Source: DASSTJ01 sp035707965 (GTDB lineage: Bacteria; Actinomycetota; Actinomycetes; Actinomycetales; Angustibacteraceae). From it: DNA of 39,051 nucleotides. Shown piece after piece: positions 25,363-32,867 of the stretch. The stretch is from assembly GCA_035707965.1 (NCBI GenBank), contig DASSTJ010000004.1:1-39051 (forward strand), read 5' to 3'. Each line of letters starts with the position of its first letter. Positions within the stretch are counted from its first letter, which is position 1. The translations under genes were made by a program, and so were the position numbers. A model generated the notes under the pieces. That model was not told where the DNA came from. It did not search any database and worked only from the letters and a program-made list of their open reading frames with translations.

Positions 25363-26594
25363 GATGCCTCCTCCTCGGCCCCGCCGCCGAGCCACGCGCG
25401 GATGCTGTCGCCGTGCTGGTCGAGCAGTGGCGGCGTGCGGTGAGCCGTACGCGTGACCTCGTCGCCTGCTCGGTCGAAGAAGCGCAGCGGCGGGCCAGGC
25501 AGGGACACCCGTCCGAGGGTCGGGTGCTCCACGTCGACGAGGAGGCCCTGGCTGAGCGCCTGGTCCCACGTGTAGACCTCGTCCAGGGTGCGGACCTTGC
25601 CGGCCGGCACCCCCGCGTCCGCCAGCCGGACGAGGAGGTCCTCGGCGTCGGTGTCGGCGAACGCCGCCTCGATGACCTCGATGACCCGTTGCCGGTGGGC
25701 GACGCGTTCCGCGTTCGACGCCAGCCCCTCGGCCTCCGGGTCGATCCCGAAGGCAGCGCAGAACCGGCGCCACAGCCCCTCGCTGCCCACGGAGATCTGC
25801 ACGGCGCCGTCTCGGCACCGGAAGAGCCCGTACGGGGCGATCGACGGGTGGTGGTTGCCCTGGGCGCGCCCGACCTCCCCCGCGACGGTCCACCGCGTGC
25901 CCTGGAACGCGTGCACTCCTACGATGCTGGCCAGCAACGAGGTGCGCACGACCTGGCCACGCCCGGTGCGCTCGCGCTCCAGCAGGGCGGCGAGCACGCC
26001 GTGGACCCCGTACATGCCCGCCAGAAGGTCGGCGATGGGCACACCGACACGCTGCGGGTCGTCCGGGCCGGTGCCCGTCAGCGACATCAGGCCGCCCTCG
26101 CCCTGCGCGATCTGGTCGTAGCCGGGGCGACCACCCTCTGGGCCGTCGTGCCCGAAGCCGGTGATGGAGAGCAGCACGAGCCGGGGGTTCAGCTCCAGCA
26201 GGCGTTCAGCGCTGAATCCGAGCCGGTCCAGGACGCCGGTGCGGAAGTTCTCCAGCAGCACGTCGGCCCGCCGAACGAGCTCGGTGAGGGTCTCACGGCC
26301 GTCGTCGCTCTTCAGGTCAAGGGCGATCGACTCCTTGTTGCGGTTGCACGACAGGAAGTACGTCGACTGCTGCGCCCCACCACCGTCGGGCGTCACGAAC
26401 GGGGGGCCCCAGCCGCGGGTGTCGTCGCCGGTGCCGGGGCTCTCGACCTTGATCACCCGGGCGCCGAGGTCGCCGAGGATCATGCCGGCGTGCGGACCGG
26501 CGAGGGCACGGGTGAGGTCGACGACCACCGTGCCGGTCAACGGCCCGGTCGCGCGGCTGTCAGAGGGACTGGTCACAGCACCGGAGTCGTCCAT
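25359..26594 (-). CDS. Class III (CaiB/BaiF) CoA-transferase
   Basis: These enzymes swap CoA between an acyl-CoA and a carboxylic acid through an aspartyl-CoA intermediate. The 411-residue product shows VVVDLTRALAGPHAGMILGD split at the CoA-binding start (23-42), VIKVESP (47-53), NRNKESIALDLK (84-95), NFRTG, and the candidate catalytic D189 in GVPIADLLAGMYG. Substrate is not set by sequence; malonate or a derived acid fits the neighbourhood. It overlaps the carboxyltransferase gene by four bases, so the pair is one unit. The ATG at 26594 has a TAGGCT box seven bases upstream, which suggests a leaderless transcript starting here. Confidence 0.9.
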   Translation of the reverse strand: MDDSGAVTSPSDSRATGPLTGTVVVDLTRALAGPHAGMILGDLGARVIKVESPGTGDDTRGWGPPFVTPDGGGAQQSTYFLSCNRNKESIALDLKSDDGRETLTELVRRADVLLENFRTGVLDRLGFSAERLLELNPRLVLLSITGFGHDGPEGGRPGYDQIAQGEGGLMSLTGTGPDDPQRVGVPIADLLAGMYGVHGVLAALLERERTGRGQVVRTSLLASIVGVHAFQGTRWTVAGEVGRAQGNHHPSIAPYGLFRCRDGAVQISVGSEGLWRRFCAAFGIDPEAEGLASNAERVAHRQRVIEVIEAAFADTDAEDLLVRLADAGVPAGKVRTLDEVYTWDQALSQGLLVDVEHPTLGRVSLPGPPLRFFDRAGDEVTRTAHRTPPLLDQHGDSIRAWLGGGAEEEAS

Positions 26595-26601
26595 GCTCGC
26601 C

Positions 26602-26607
26602 AGCCTA
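26602..26607 (-). promoter_or_regulatory. Possible leaderless promoter -10 box for the CoA-transferase gene
   Basis: The minus strand reads TAGGCT, ending seven bases before the ATG at 26594. No ribosome site is evident, which is the usual look of leaderless actinobacterial genes. Confidence 0.4.
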
Positions 26608-26641
26608 GGAGGCCCCGGACGTCGTCGGGCTGGCAGAACTC

Positions 26642-26666
26642 GACGACAGCCAGCCGCGCTGTCGTC
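26642..26666. repeat. 8-base perfect inverted repeat upstream of the CoA-transferase promoter
   Basis: GACGACAG (26642-26649) and CTGTCGTC (26659-26666) flank a 9-base loop. It lies between the nmrA-like stop and the CoA-transferase start, so it could be a terminator stem or an operator upstream of the TAGGCT box. Confidence 0.45.
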
Positions 26667-26673
26667 TGAACCG

Positions 26674-26739
26674 CACTTCGTCGCCCTGGTGTACGCCTAC
26701 CGCGCGCCAGGCGTGCACTTCGTGGCCTTCGTGTATGCC
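26674..26739. repeat. Tandem/inverted repeat element at the nmrA-like 3' end
   Basis: Two 24-base direct units (26674-26697 and 26716-26739) match at 20 of 24 positions and both begin CACTTCGT. The first unit ends in GTGTACGCC and is followed 12 bases later by its near complement GGCGTGCAC (26710-26718), the same core and spacing as the hairpin at 23784-23847. The element encodes the last residues and TAG stop (26697-26699) of the nmrA-like gene. Confidence 0.7.
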
Positions 26740-27617
26740 TGGAGAGCGCGATCGATGCTGACCGTCACCGGTGTCGACGGCCGGCCGAGCAGCCAGGGCA
26801 GCACCCGGCGTCCGCCGACCAGACCGTCGTCGTCGTACGCCACGAACATGGCGTGCAGCGTCTCGCGAGTGTGCTGCGGCAGCGCTGCGCCGGCCTCGGC
26901 CAGCCAGTCGTCGGGATCGGTGCGGACGGCGACGACCTCACGCGCCGAGACGCGCGCCACCTCGGCGGCGACGTCGGCGACGGTCATGACGTCCGGCCCG
27001 CACAGCTCGTACGACGCTGCGTCGTGCCCCTCCTCGGACAGGACGATGGCGGCGGCCTCACCCACGTCGCGGGTGTCGACGAGGGTGAACGGCGCATCGA
27101 CCCGATAGGGCACCTCGAGCCGCCCGGTGGCGAGCACCTGGGGCAGCGACGCAGTGAGGTTCTGCGTGTACGCGCACGGTTGCAGCACCGTCCAGCACAG
27201 TCCACTGGCCCGGACGACCTCCTCGGCCCGTGCCTTCGCCAGGTGGTGCGGCATCGCGCTGTCGTGCGGGTGCAGCACCGAGTGCAGGACGACGCGCCGC
27301 ACGCCAGCGTCGCGGGCGGCGGTCACGGCCCGCTCGATCACCCCCGGCTCGTCCGGGTGCACGTTGGGCGCGAGGAGATACGCGGCTGCGCACCCGTCGA
27401 AGGCGGGTTCGAGACCCTCGCCGGAGTCGAGATCGGCCACCACCTCGCACAACGTGCGTCCGGCCTCCTCGCCCGCCAGCCGACCTGGCCGCCGGACCAC
27501 CGCGCGGACGTCGACGCCGCGCCGCAGCAGCGCAGCGGTCACGGCGCGTCCGGTCTTGCCCGAGGCCCCGAGCACCGCGACCGGCCCGGTGACGACCGGC
27601 AAGGCGGACCCTGTCAC
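26697..27617 (-). CDS. NmrA/atypical SDR family NAD(P)-binding protein
   Basis: A 306-residue Rossmann-fold protein with the dinucleotide motif VAVLGASGKTGRAV near residues 12-25, then AYLLAPN, GVRRVVLHSV and a C-terminal substrate-binding region with TVLQPCAYTQNL. The classic YxxxK dyad of active SDR reductases is not evident, which points to an NmrA-like redox sensor or an atypical reductase. The GTG at 27617 lies one base after the hyuB stop; the longer frame is not supported. The last dozen residues (up to TPGAR) are encoded by the repeat element at 26674-26739. Confidence 0.8.
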   Translation of the reverse strand: MTGSALPVVTGPVAVLGASGKTGRAVTAALLRRGVDVRAVVRRPGRLAGEEAGRTLCEVVADLDSGEGLEPAFDGCAAAYLLAPNVHPDEPGVIERAVTAARDAGVRRVVLHSVLHPHDSAMPHHLAKARAEEVVRASGLCWTVLQPCAYTQNLTASLPQVLATGRLEVPYRVDAPFTLVDTRDVGEAAAIVLSEEGHDAASYELCGPDVMTVADVAAEVARVSAREVVAVRTDPDDWLAEAGAALPQHTRETLHAMFVAYDDDGLVGGRRVLPWLLGRPSTPVTVSIDRALQAYTKATKCTPGAR

Positions 27618-27618
27618 G

Positions 27619-29550
27619 TCAGAGCCAGTCGACGTCGGCTGCCGCCGCCCCGGCGGCCAGGGTCGCGTACCCGGGCCCACGGTCGAAGAACGGCGCGTTG
27701 CCGGCGGACTCCTCGCGTCGCTGCTGGCGCAGCCGGTCGGACCTCTGCTCGTCGAGCACCGGCTCGTCCGGGGTGCCGGTCACGACGGCGCCGTAGTCGC
27801 GTTCGGCCCCCTCGACCGAGACCTTGCCCCAGCGCAGATCGCGCAGCACGTCGCTGTAGGGACGATCCAGCGGGTCGCCCCACCCGCCGCCGCCGGTGGT
27901 GCGGATGCGGATGACCTCGCCCGCCCGCACCTCCTCAGCGTCGGCCAGGGCGTCGACCTCGCGCTCGTTCGGGCCCCCCGGGTCGATGGTGACCTCGAAG
28001 GGTCGGCCCGCCTTGCCGCCCTTGACGCCCCAGCAGGCGAGGATCGAGCGGTCGGCGATCGACATGAAGTGGCCGTCGCGCAGCATGCGGATGTGCTTCT
28101 CGTAGCCGAGCCCGCCGCGGTATCGACCGGCGCCACCGGAGTCGCAGGCGAGTCCGAGGGACTCCACCCGGAAGGGGAACCGGCTCTCGGTGAACTCGGT
28201 CGGGAGGTTGCGCGAGTCGGGGACGACGTGGATGGTGTCCTCGCCGTCGGCGTAGTAACGGCCGCCGGAGCCGCCGCCGAGCACCTCGCGCATCAGGTAG
28301 GGGTTGCCTTCGAGGTCCTCGCCGTAGACCCCGGTGTAGCGGATCGTCTCCTGGTCGGCTGGCATGTTGCCGTCCACCGCCTTGGCGATGACGCCGGCCA
28401 GCACGCCGAGCAGCCGCAGGATGACGAAGGTCCGGGCGTTCGTCGGCGCCGGGAAGACGGGCGTGATCAGCGTGCCGGGCGGCGGGAACCGCATCTCGAT
28501 GAGCGGCACGATGCCTTCGTTGACGTCGAGCTCGGCCATGCGCTCCGGGCTCTCGGCCAGGTTGCGCAGGATCGGCGCCAGCCACTTCTTGAGGAAGTTG
28601 CCGTCGGCGTAGTCGGCGCAGTGGTTGATCGGACCCTTCGCCTGCGGTGCGGTGCCGTTGAAGTCGAGGATCAGCCGCTCGCCGCCCGGGTCGTCGACCG
28701 GCGTGCGCGTCAGCGTGATGCGCTGCGTGTGCAGCTTGGGATCGTCGACGCCGTCGTGCTCGGCGTAGTCCTCCCACGTCCAGGTGCCCACCGGGATCTG
28801 GGACAGGATCTCGCGGCGGTAGGTCTGGGTCGTGTTGTCGATGATCGCGTCGAAGCAGCCCTCGACGACGTCCACGCCGTAGCGGTCGAACAGCTCGCCG
28901 AGCCGACGGGCCCCCATCAGGCACGCCGAGCACTCGGCGTCCAGGTCAGCCGCGAGCGACTCCGGCATGCGCGAGTTGCGCGTCATGATCGTCAGCGCCG
29001 CCTCGTTCGGCACGCCCGCGTCCCACAGCCAGATCGGCGGGACCATGAGCCCTTCCTCGAACACGCTCGTCGCGTGCGAGGGCATCGAGCCCGGCACGGC
29101 GCCACCGATGTCGTCATGGTGGCCGAAGGCCTGCACGAACGCCACCACGTAGGGCTGCCCGGCCGCGCCGCGCCCCGCGGCCTCGTCGGCCTGGGTGCGG
29201 TGCGCGAACACCGGCACGGTGACGCAGAGGTCGGGCAGGTGGCCGATACCGCCTTCGGACAGGTAGACGTCGTTGTGGAAGAAGACGTCCCCGGGACGCA
29301 TGGTCTCGAGCGGGAAGTCGCGTGCCACCGGGTGCACGAGAGCCGAGTAGGAGCGGCCGGTCAGCTTGCGCAGCTTGCGGTCGTGGATACCGGCCCGGAA
29401 GTCGTGGGCGTCACGGATCATCGGCGACCGCGACGTGCGCGCGATGGCGGTCTCGACCTCCATCTCGACGCTCGCCAGGTACCCCTCGACGATCTCGACC
29501 AGGATCGGGTCGACGGCGTTGCTCTGCGTGGAGCTGGTCTCGACGGTCAT
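27619..29550 (-). CDS. hyuB: Hydantoinase B / oxoprolinase family protein
   Basis: HyuB pairs with HyuA in ATP-dependent hydrolysis of cyclic amides (5-oxoproline, N-methylhydantoin, caprolactam); relatives form acetone and acetophenone carboxylases. The product is 643 residues, somewhat longer than typical stand-alone HyuB. It has the family features RSPMIRDAHDFRAGI (41-55), RPGDVFFHNDVYLSEGGIGH split at 85-104, GHHDDIGG (about 143-150), and a C-terminal GGGGWGDPLDRP. The ATG overlaps hyuA by ATGA (29547-29550). The downstream nmrA-like gene starts one base after it. The true substrate in this island may be a pyrimidine-derived ring or the ureido acid made by barbiturase. Confidence 0.93.
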   Translation of the reverse strand: MTVETSSTQSNAVDPILVEIVEGYLASVEMEVETAIARTSRSPMIRDAHDFRAGIHDRKLRKLTGRSYSALVHPVARDFPLETMRPGDVFFHNDVYLSEGGIGHLPDLCVTVPVFAHRTQADEAAGRGAAGQPYVVAFVQAFGHHDDIGGAVPGSMPSHATSVFEEGLMVPPIWLWDAGVPNEAALTIMTRNSRMPESLAADLDAECSACLMGARRLGELFDRYGVDVVEGCFDAIIDNTTQTYRREILSQIPVGTWTWEDYAEHDGVDDPKLHTQRITLTRTPVDDPGGERLILDFNGTAPQAKGPINHCADYADGNFLKKWLAPILRNLAESPERMAELDVNEGIVPLIEMRFPPPGTLITPVFPAPTNARTFVILRLLGVLAGVIAKAVDGNMPADQETIRYTGVYGEDLEGNPYLMREVLGGGSGGRYYADGEDTIHVVPDSRNLPTEFTESRFPFRVESLGLACDSGGAGRYRGGLGYEKHIRMLRDGHFMSIADRSILACWGVKGGKAGRPFEVTIDPGGPNEREVDALADAEEVRAGEVIRIRTTGGGGWGDPLDRPYSDVLRDLRWGKVSVEGAERDYGAVVTGTPDEPVLDEQRSDRLRQQRREESAGNAPFFDRGPGYATLAAGAAAADVDWL

Positions 29551-31646
29551 GCCGTCACCTCCGACGGGGTGTGGCGCTCGAGGCGCAGGTTGCCGTAGTC
29601 GTCGACCTGGGCGCGGAACCCCGGGTGCACCGGCACGGTCGAGCCGAACTCCTCGATCACGGCCGGCCCCTCGACGACATCGCCGGCGCCGAGCTTGCTG
29701 CGGTCGTACAGTGCCGCCTCGACCTGCTCGTCGAACCACGCCGTCCGGCTGCCCGTGCGGGCGTTCTCGGCGCCGTGCCCAGCGGCGACGCGCCGTACCT
29801 CCGGACGTCGGATCGGGCCGATCCCGGTGACGCGCAGGTTCACCCACTCCACCTGCTGGCGCGGGTCGTCCGCGAAGTCGTAGCCGTACAGCTGCCGGTG
29901 CTCGGTGTGGAACGCCTCCGCCACCGCCGCGACCATCTCGGCGTCGACCGGCCCGGCGGGCAGGTCCACCCGCACCTCGAAAGCCTGCCCGTAGTAGCGC
30001 AGGTCCGCGGTGCGGGCGAAGCGCCGCAGGTCCGCCGCGAAGCCCTCGCGGGCCAGCGCGGCGTCCGCGTCGGTCTGGAGCTCGTCGAGCACCTGCTGGA
30101 CGGCCGCGTGGTCGAGCCGGTCCTCGCGCGCGACGTGCGTGCGCACGTAGTCGTTACGGACGTCAACCGTGAGGAGGCCGAACGCGGACAGGTTGCCCGG
30201 GTCCGGCGGCACCAGCACGCCCTGCAGCCCGAGCACGTCGACCAGCCGGCAGGCCAGCAGCGAGCCGGAGCCGCCGAACGTCACGAGCGTGAAGTCACGG
30301 ACGTCGAGGCCACGCTTCACGCTGATCTGACGCAGGGCGTTGGCCTGGTTCCAGGCGGAGATCTCCAGGACGCCCCGGGCGCACTCCTCCAGTCCCAGAC
30401 CGAGCCGCTCCGCCAGGTCCGCGATGCCCGCCCGGGCGGCCTCGACGTCCAGCGGGATCTCGCCGCCGAGCAGGTGCGGGGGGATGCGTCCGAGCAGCAC
30501 GTGCGCGTCCGTGATGGTGGGCTCGGTGCCGCCGCGGCCGTAGCAGATCGGGCCCGGGTCGGCGCCCGCCGACTGGGGTCCGACCTTGAGCGTGCCCTCG
30601 GGCGTCACCCACGCGATGGACCCGCCACCCGCACCGACCGTGACCACGTCGATCATCGGGATCTTGCTGGGGTAGGCGCCCACGGTGCCTTCGGTGGTCA
30701 GGGCCGGCTGTCCGTCGACGACGACGGTCACGTCGGTCGACGTGCCACCGCCGTCGCAGGTGAGGACCCGGTCGACCCCGGCCGTGCTCGCGACCAGGGC
30801 GGCGCCGAGCGCGCCCGCCGCCGGACCTGACAGCACGGTCGTGATGGGCTGGTGGACGACCTCCGCGGCGCTCAGGACACCACCGTTGGACTTCATGACG
30901 TAGAAGGGCACCTCGCGGGGGGACCCGTCGACCGTGGCGTACTCAGCGAGCCGACGGGCGATGTTCTCGACGTAGCGGCGGATGTTCGGCTTCACCGCCG
31001 CGTCGACGAGCGTCGTCACGCTGCGCTCGTACTCGCGGTACTCGCGCAGCACCTCGCTCGAGATGCTCACCGTCGCGTCGGGGTGCTCGCGCTGGAGGAC
31101 CTCCCGCATGGCGAGCTCGTGCTGCGGGTTGGCGTAGGAGTGCAGGAAGCACACGCCGATCGTGGTGATGCCCTGCGCCTTGAAGAACCGGGCGGCAGCC
31201 ACGGCCTCGGCCTCGTCGAACGGCCGTACCTCGGTGCCGTCGACGGCCAGGCGGCCGCCGACCGTGCGGACCATGTCGGCGGGCACGATGCGCGGGGGCT
31301 TCACCCAGAAGTAGGAGTTGCCGTAGCCGTCCGGGACCGACTGCCGGGCGATCTCCAGGACGTGCCGGTAGCCCTCGGTCGTGATGAACCCGAGGTTCTC
31401 CACCTTGCCCTCGAGCAGCTTGTTGGTCGCCACGGTGGTGCCGTGGCTGACAGCGCTCACCGCGTCGCCGGAGAGCCCCAGCTGGCTGAGCACCTTGTCG
31501 ACGCCCGCCAGGAACCCCTCCGCGGGGTCGGCGGGGGTGGACGGCGTCTTCGTCGTCGCGATGTCACCCGTGGTCTCGTCGACGGCGACGACGTCCGTGA
31601 ACGTGCCTCCGGTGTCGATGCCGATCCGGATGTGCGGCTGCGTCAC
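29547..31646 (-). CDS. hyuA: Hydantoinase A / oxoprolinase family ATPase subunit
   Basis: This is the ATP-binding partner of HyuB, which phosphorylates the amide oxygen of the ring before hydrolysis. It is 699 residues, normal for HyuA. The N-terminus gives the ASKHA-fold phosphate loop IRIGIDTGGTFTDVV (6-20), then SHGTTVATNKLLEG, LSGPAAGALGA, CDGGGTSTDV, and DPGPICYGRGG. I place the start at the GTG at 31646, with GGGAGG four bases upstream; the open frame continues to 32009 but antisense to the carbamoyltransferase. It begins the long minus-strand run of the island and is divergent from the carbamoyltransferase gene. Confidence 0.94.
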   Translation of the reverse strand: MTQPHIRIGIDTGGTFTDVVAVDETTGDIATTKTPSTPADPAEGFLAGVDKVLSQLGLSGDAVSAVSHGTTVATNKLLEGKVENLGFITTEGYRHVLEIARQSVPDGYGNSYFWVKPPRIVPADMVRTVGGRLAVDGTEVRPFDEAEAVAAARFFKAQGITTIGVCFLHSYANPQHELAMREVLQREHPDATVSISSEVLREYREYERSVTTLVDAAVKPNIRRYVENIARRLAEYATVDGSPREVPFYVMKSNGGVLSAAEVVHQPITTVLSGPAAGALGAALVASTAGVDRVLTCDGGGTSTDVTVVVDGQPALTTEGTVGAYPSKIPMIDVVTVGAGGGSIAWVTPEGTLKVGPQSAGADPGPICYGRGGTEPTITDAHVLLGRIPPHLLGGEIPLDVEAARAGIADLAERLGLGLEECARGVLEISAWNQANALRQISVKRGLDVRDFTLVTFGGSGSLLACRLVDVLGLQGVLVPPDPGNLSAFGLLTVDVRNDYVRTHVAREDRLDHAAVQQVLDELQTDADAALAREGFAADLRRFARTADLRYYGQAFEVRVDLPAGPVDAEMVAAVAEAFHTEHRQLYGYDFADDPRQQVEWVNLRVTGIGPIRRPEVRRVAAGHGAENARTGSRTAWFDEQVEAALYDRSKLGAGDVVEGPAVIEEFGSTVPVHPGFRAQVDDYGNLRLERHTPSEVTA

Positions 31647-31658
31647 GTGCCCTCCCGG

Positions 31659-31685
31659 TGCTCTGCGCGCGTCCTCTGCAGAGCA
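31659..31685. promoter_or_regulatory. Perfect 8-base inverted repeat upstream of hyuA (candidate operator)
   Basis: TGCTCTGC (31659-31666) and GCAGAGCA (31678-31685) are separated by 11 bases, so the half-site centres are 19 bases apart. The repeat lies 13 to 39 bases before the hyuA start, a good place for a repressor site. The right half-site also forms the palindrome CTCTGCAGAG (31674-31683). Confidence 0.45.
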
Positions 31686-31716
31686 TTTCATCGTCTCTCC
31701 GACGGTTCGGGCGTCG

Positions 31717-31756
31717 TCACCTCCTGCCAACGGATCGGCGAACTTCTGGCAGGTGA
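31717..31756. promoter_or_regulatory. Imperfect inverted repeat in the divergent hyuA / carbamoyltransferase region
   Basis: TCACCTCCTGCCA (31717-31729) and TGGCAGGTGA (31747-31756) are complementary apart from three extra bases in the left arm. It lies midway in the 184-base divergent region and could serve both genes. Confidence 0.3.
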
Positions 31757-31787
31757 TCCGGTCCACGGGCACCGCCCGGCGCCGCAC

Positions 31788-31793
31788 TACCAT
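31788..31793 (+). promoter_or_regulatory. Possible -10 element for the carbamoyltransferase gene
   Basis: TACCAT lies 37 bases before the ATG at 31831 and fits TANNNT. A ribosome site (AGGA) lies seven bases before the ATG. No -35 is clear. Confidence 0.3.
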
Positions 31794-31830
31794 CGCGGCA
31801 GAAGGCACCTCCTCGAGAACAGGACCACCA

Positions 31831-32844
31831 ATGGGTCTGAACCTGCGCCAGCGCTCCTTCGTCAAGGAGACGGACTTCACGCCGGCCGAGTGGGAGCTGC
31901 TGCTGCGGCTGTCCGCCGACCTCAAGCGCGCGAAGTACGCGGGCACCGAGCGACCCCGGCTGGAGCGCAAGAACGTCGCCCTGATCTTCGAGAAGACGTC
32001 CACGCGCACGCGATGCGCGTTCGAGGTGGCCGCCTATGACCAGGGCGCCCACGTGACCTACCTCGACCCCACCGGCTCGCAGATCGGGCACAAGGAGTCG
32101 ATGAAGGACACGGCGCGGGTGCTGGGCCGCATGTACGACGGCATCCAGTACCGCGGGTCGAAGCAGACGCTGGTCGAGACGCTCGCCGAGTTCTCCGGCG
32201 TACCGGTCTGGAACGGCCTGACCGACGAGTGGCACCCGACGCAGAGCCTGTGCGACGTGCTCACCATGCGGGAGCACGCGGCGGCGCTCCCCCGCGACCC
32301 GGCCCGTCCGCTCGCCGTCGCCTACCTCGGCGACGCACGCAACAACGTCGGCAACTCCCTGCTCGTCGGTGCGGCGATGTCGGGCATGGACGTGCGCGTC
32401 GCGGCGCCGACCGCCCTCTGGAACTCCGAGCCCGTCGTGCAGTCGGCGCGCTCGGCGGCCGAGGCGACCGGCGGACGGGTAACCCAGACCGAGTCGGTCG
32501 AGGAGGCCGTCGCAGGCGCGGACTTCATCTACACCGACGTCTGGGTCTCGATGGGCGAGCCCAGCCAGGTCTGGGACGAGCGCATCGCCCAGCTGAAGCC
32601 GTACCAGGTGAACGCCGACGTCATGCGTGCCACCGGCAACCCCCACGTGCGGTTCATGCACTGCCTTCCGGCCTTCCACGACCGCAACACGACCGTCGGT
32701 CAGGAGGTGTACGCCACGACCGGCCTGGAGGCGCTCGAGGTCACGGACGAGGTCTTCGAGTCCCCGGCGTCGATCGTCTTCGACCAGGCCGAGAACCGCA
32801 TGCACACGATCAAGGCGATCATGGTCGCCACCCTCGGCGACTGA
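31831..32844 (+). CDS. Ornithine carbamoyltransferase family enzyme (catabolic ArcB-like)
   Basis: A 337-residue carbamoyltransferase very like the enterobacterial-type OTC. The carbamoyl phosphate loop is STRTR (57-61), with HPTQ at 135-138, the ornithine site D236 and SMG (240-242), and HCLP at 277-280. By family it catalyses ornithine plus carbamoyl phosphate to citrulline, or the reverse. It is the only plus-strand gene of the island and stands alone, without arginine biosynthesis genes or arginine deiminase, but shares the island with carbamate kinase. Every ornithine-binding motif looks intact, which argues for real OTC activity; a shifted substrate such as ureidomalonate is a hypothesis set by context. 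The ATG at 31831 gives the family's normal N-terminus; the upstream open frame is antisense to hyuA. Confidence 0.92.
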   Translation: MGLNLRQRSFVKETDFTPAEWELLLRLSADLKRAKYAGTERPRLERKNVALIFEKTSTRTRCAFEVAAYDQGAHVTYLDPTGSQIGHKESMKDTARVLGRMYDGIQYRGSKQTLVETLAEFSGVPVWNGLTDEWHPTQSLCDVLTMREHAAALPRDPARPLAVAYLGDARNNVGNSLLVGAAMSGMDVRVAAPTALWNSEPVVQSARSAAEATGGRVTQTESVEEAVAGADFIYTDVWVSMGEPSQVWDERIAQLKPYQVNADVMRATGNPHVRFMHCLPAFHDRNTTVGQEVYATTGLEALEVTDEVFESPASIVFDQAENRMHTIKAIMVATLGD

Positions 32845-32867
32845 GCTTGAATCGCAGCGGCGCTCAG
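32841..32867. terminator. Weak hairpin between convergent carbamoyltransferase and coxG genes
   Basis: CTGAGC (32841-32846) and GCTCAG (32862-32867) could pair across a 15-base loop at the tail-to-tail junction, where the gene ends are 19 bases apart. The stem is short, so this is tentative. Confidence 0.3.

Noticed and set aside
31381..31830. 150-residue N-terminal extension of the carbamoyltransferase
   Set aside because: Antisense to hyuA and its leader; the ATG at 31831 has a ribosome site and the family's normal N-terminus.
22757..32844. Complete arginine deiminase pathway (arcABC)
   Set aside because: Carbamate kinase and an OTC-family enzyme are present, but no arginine deiminase or arginine/ornithine antiporter is in the window.
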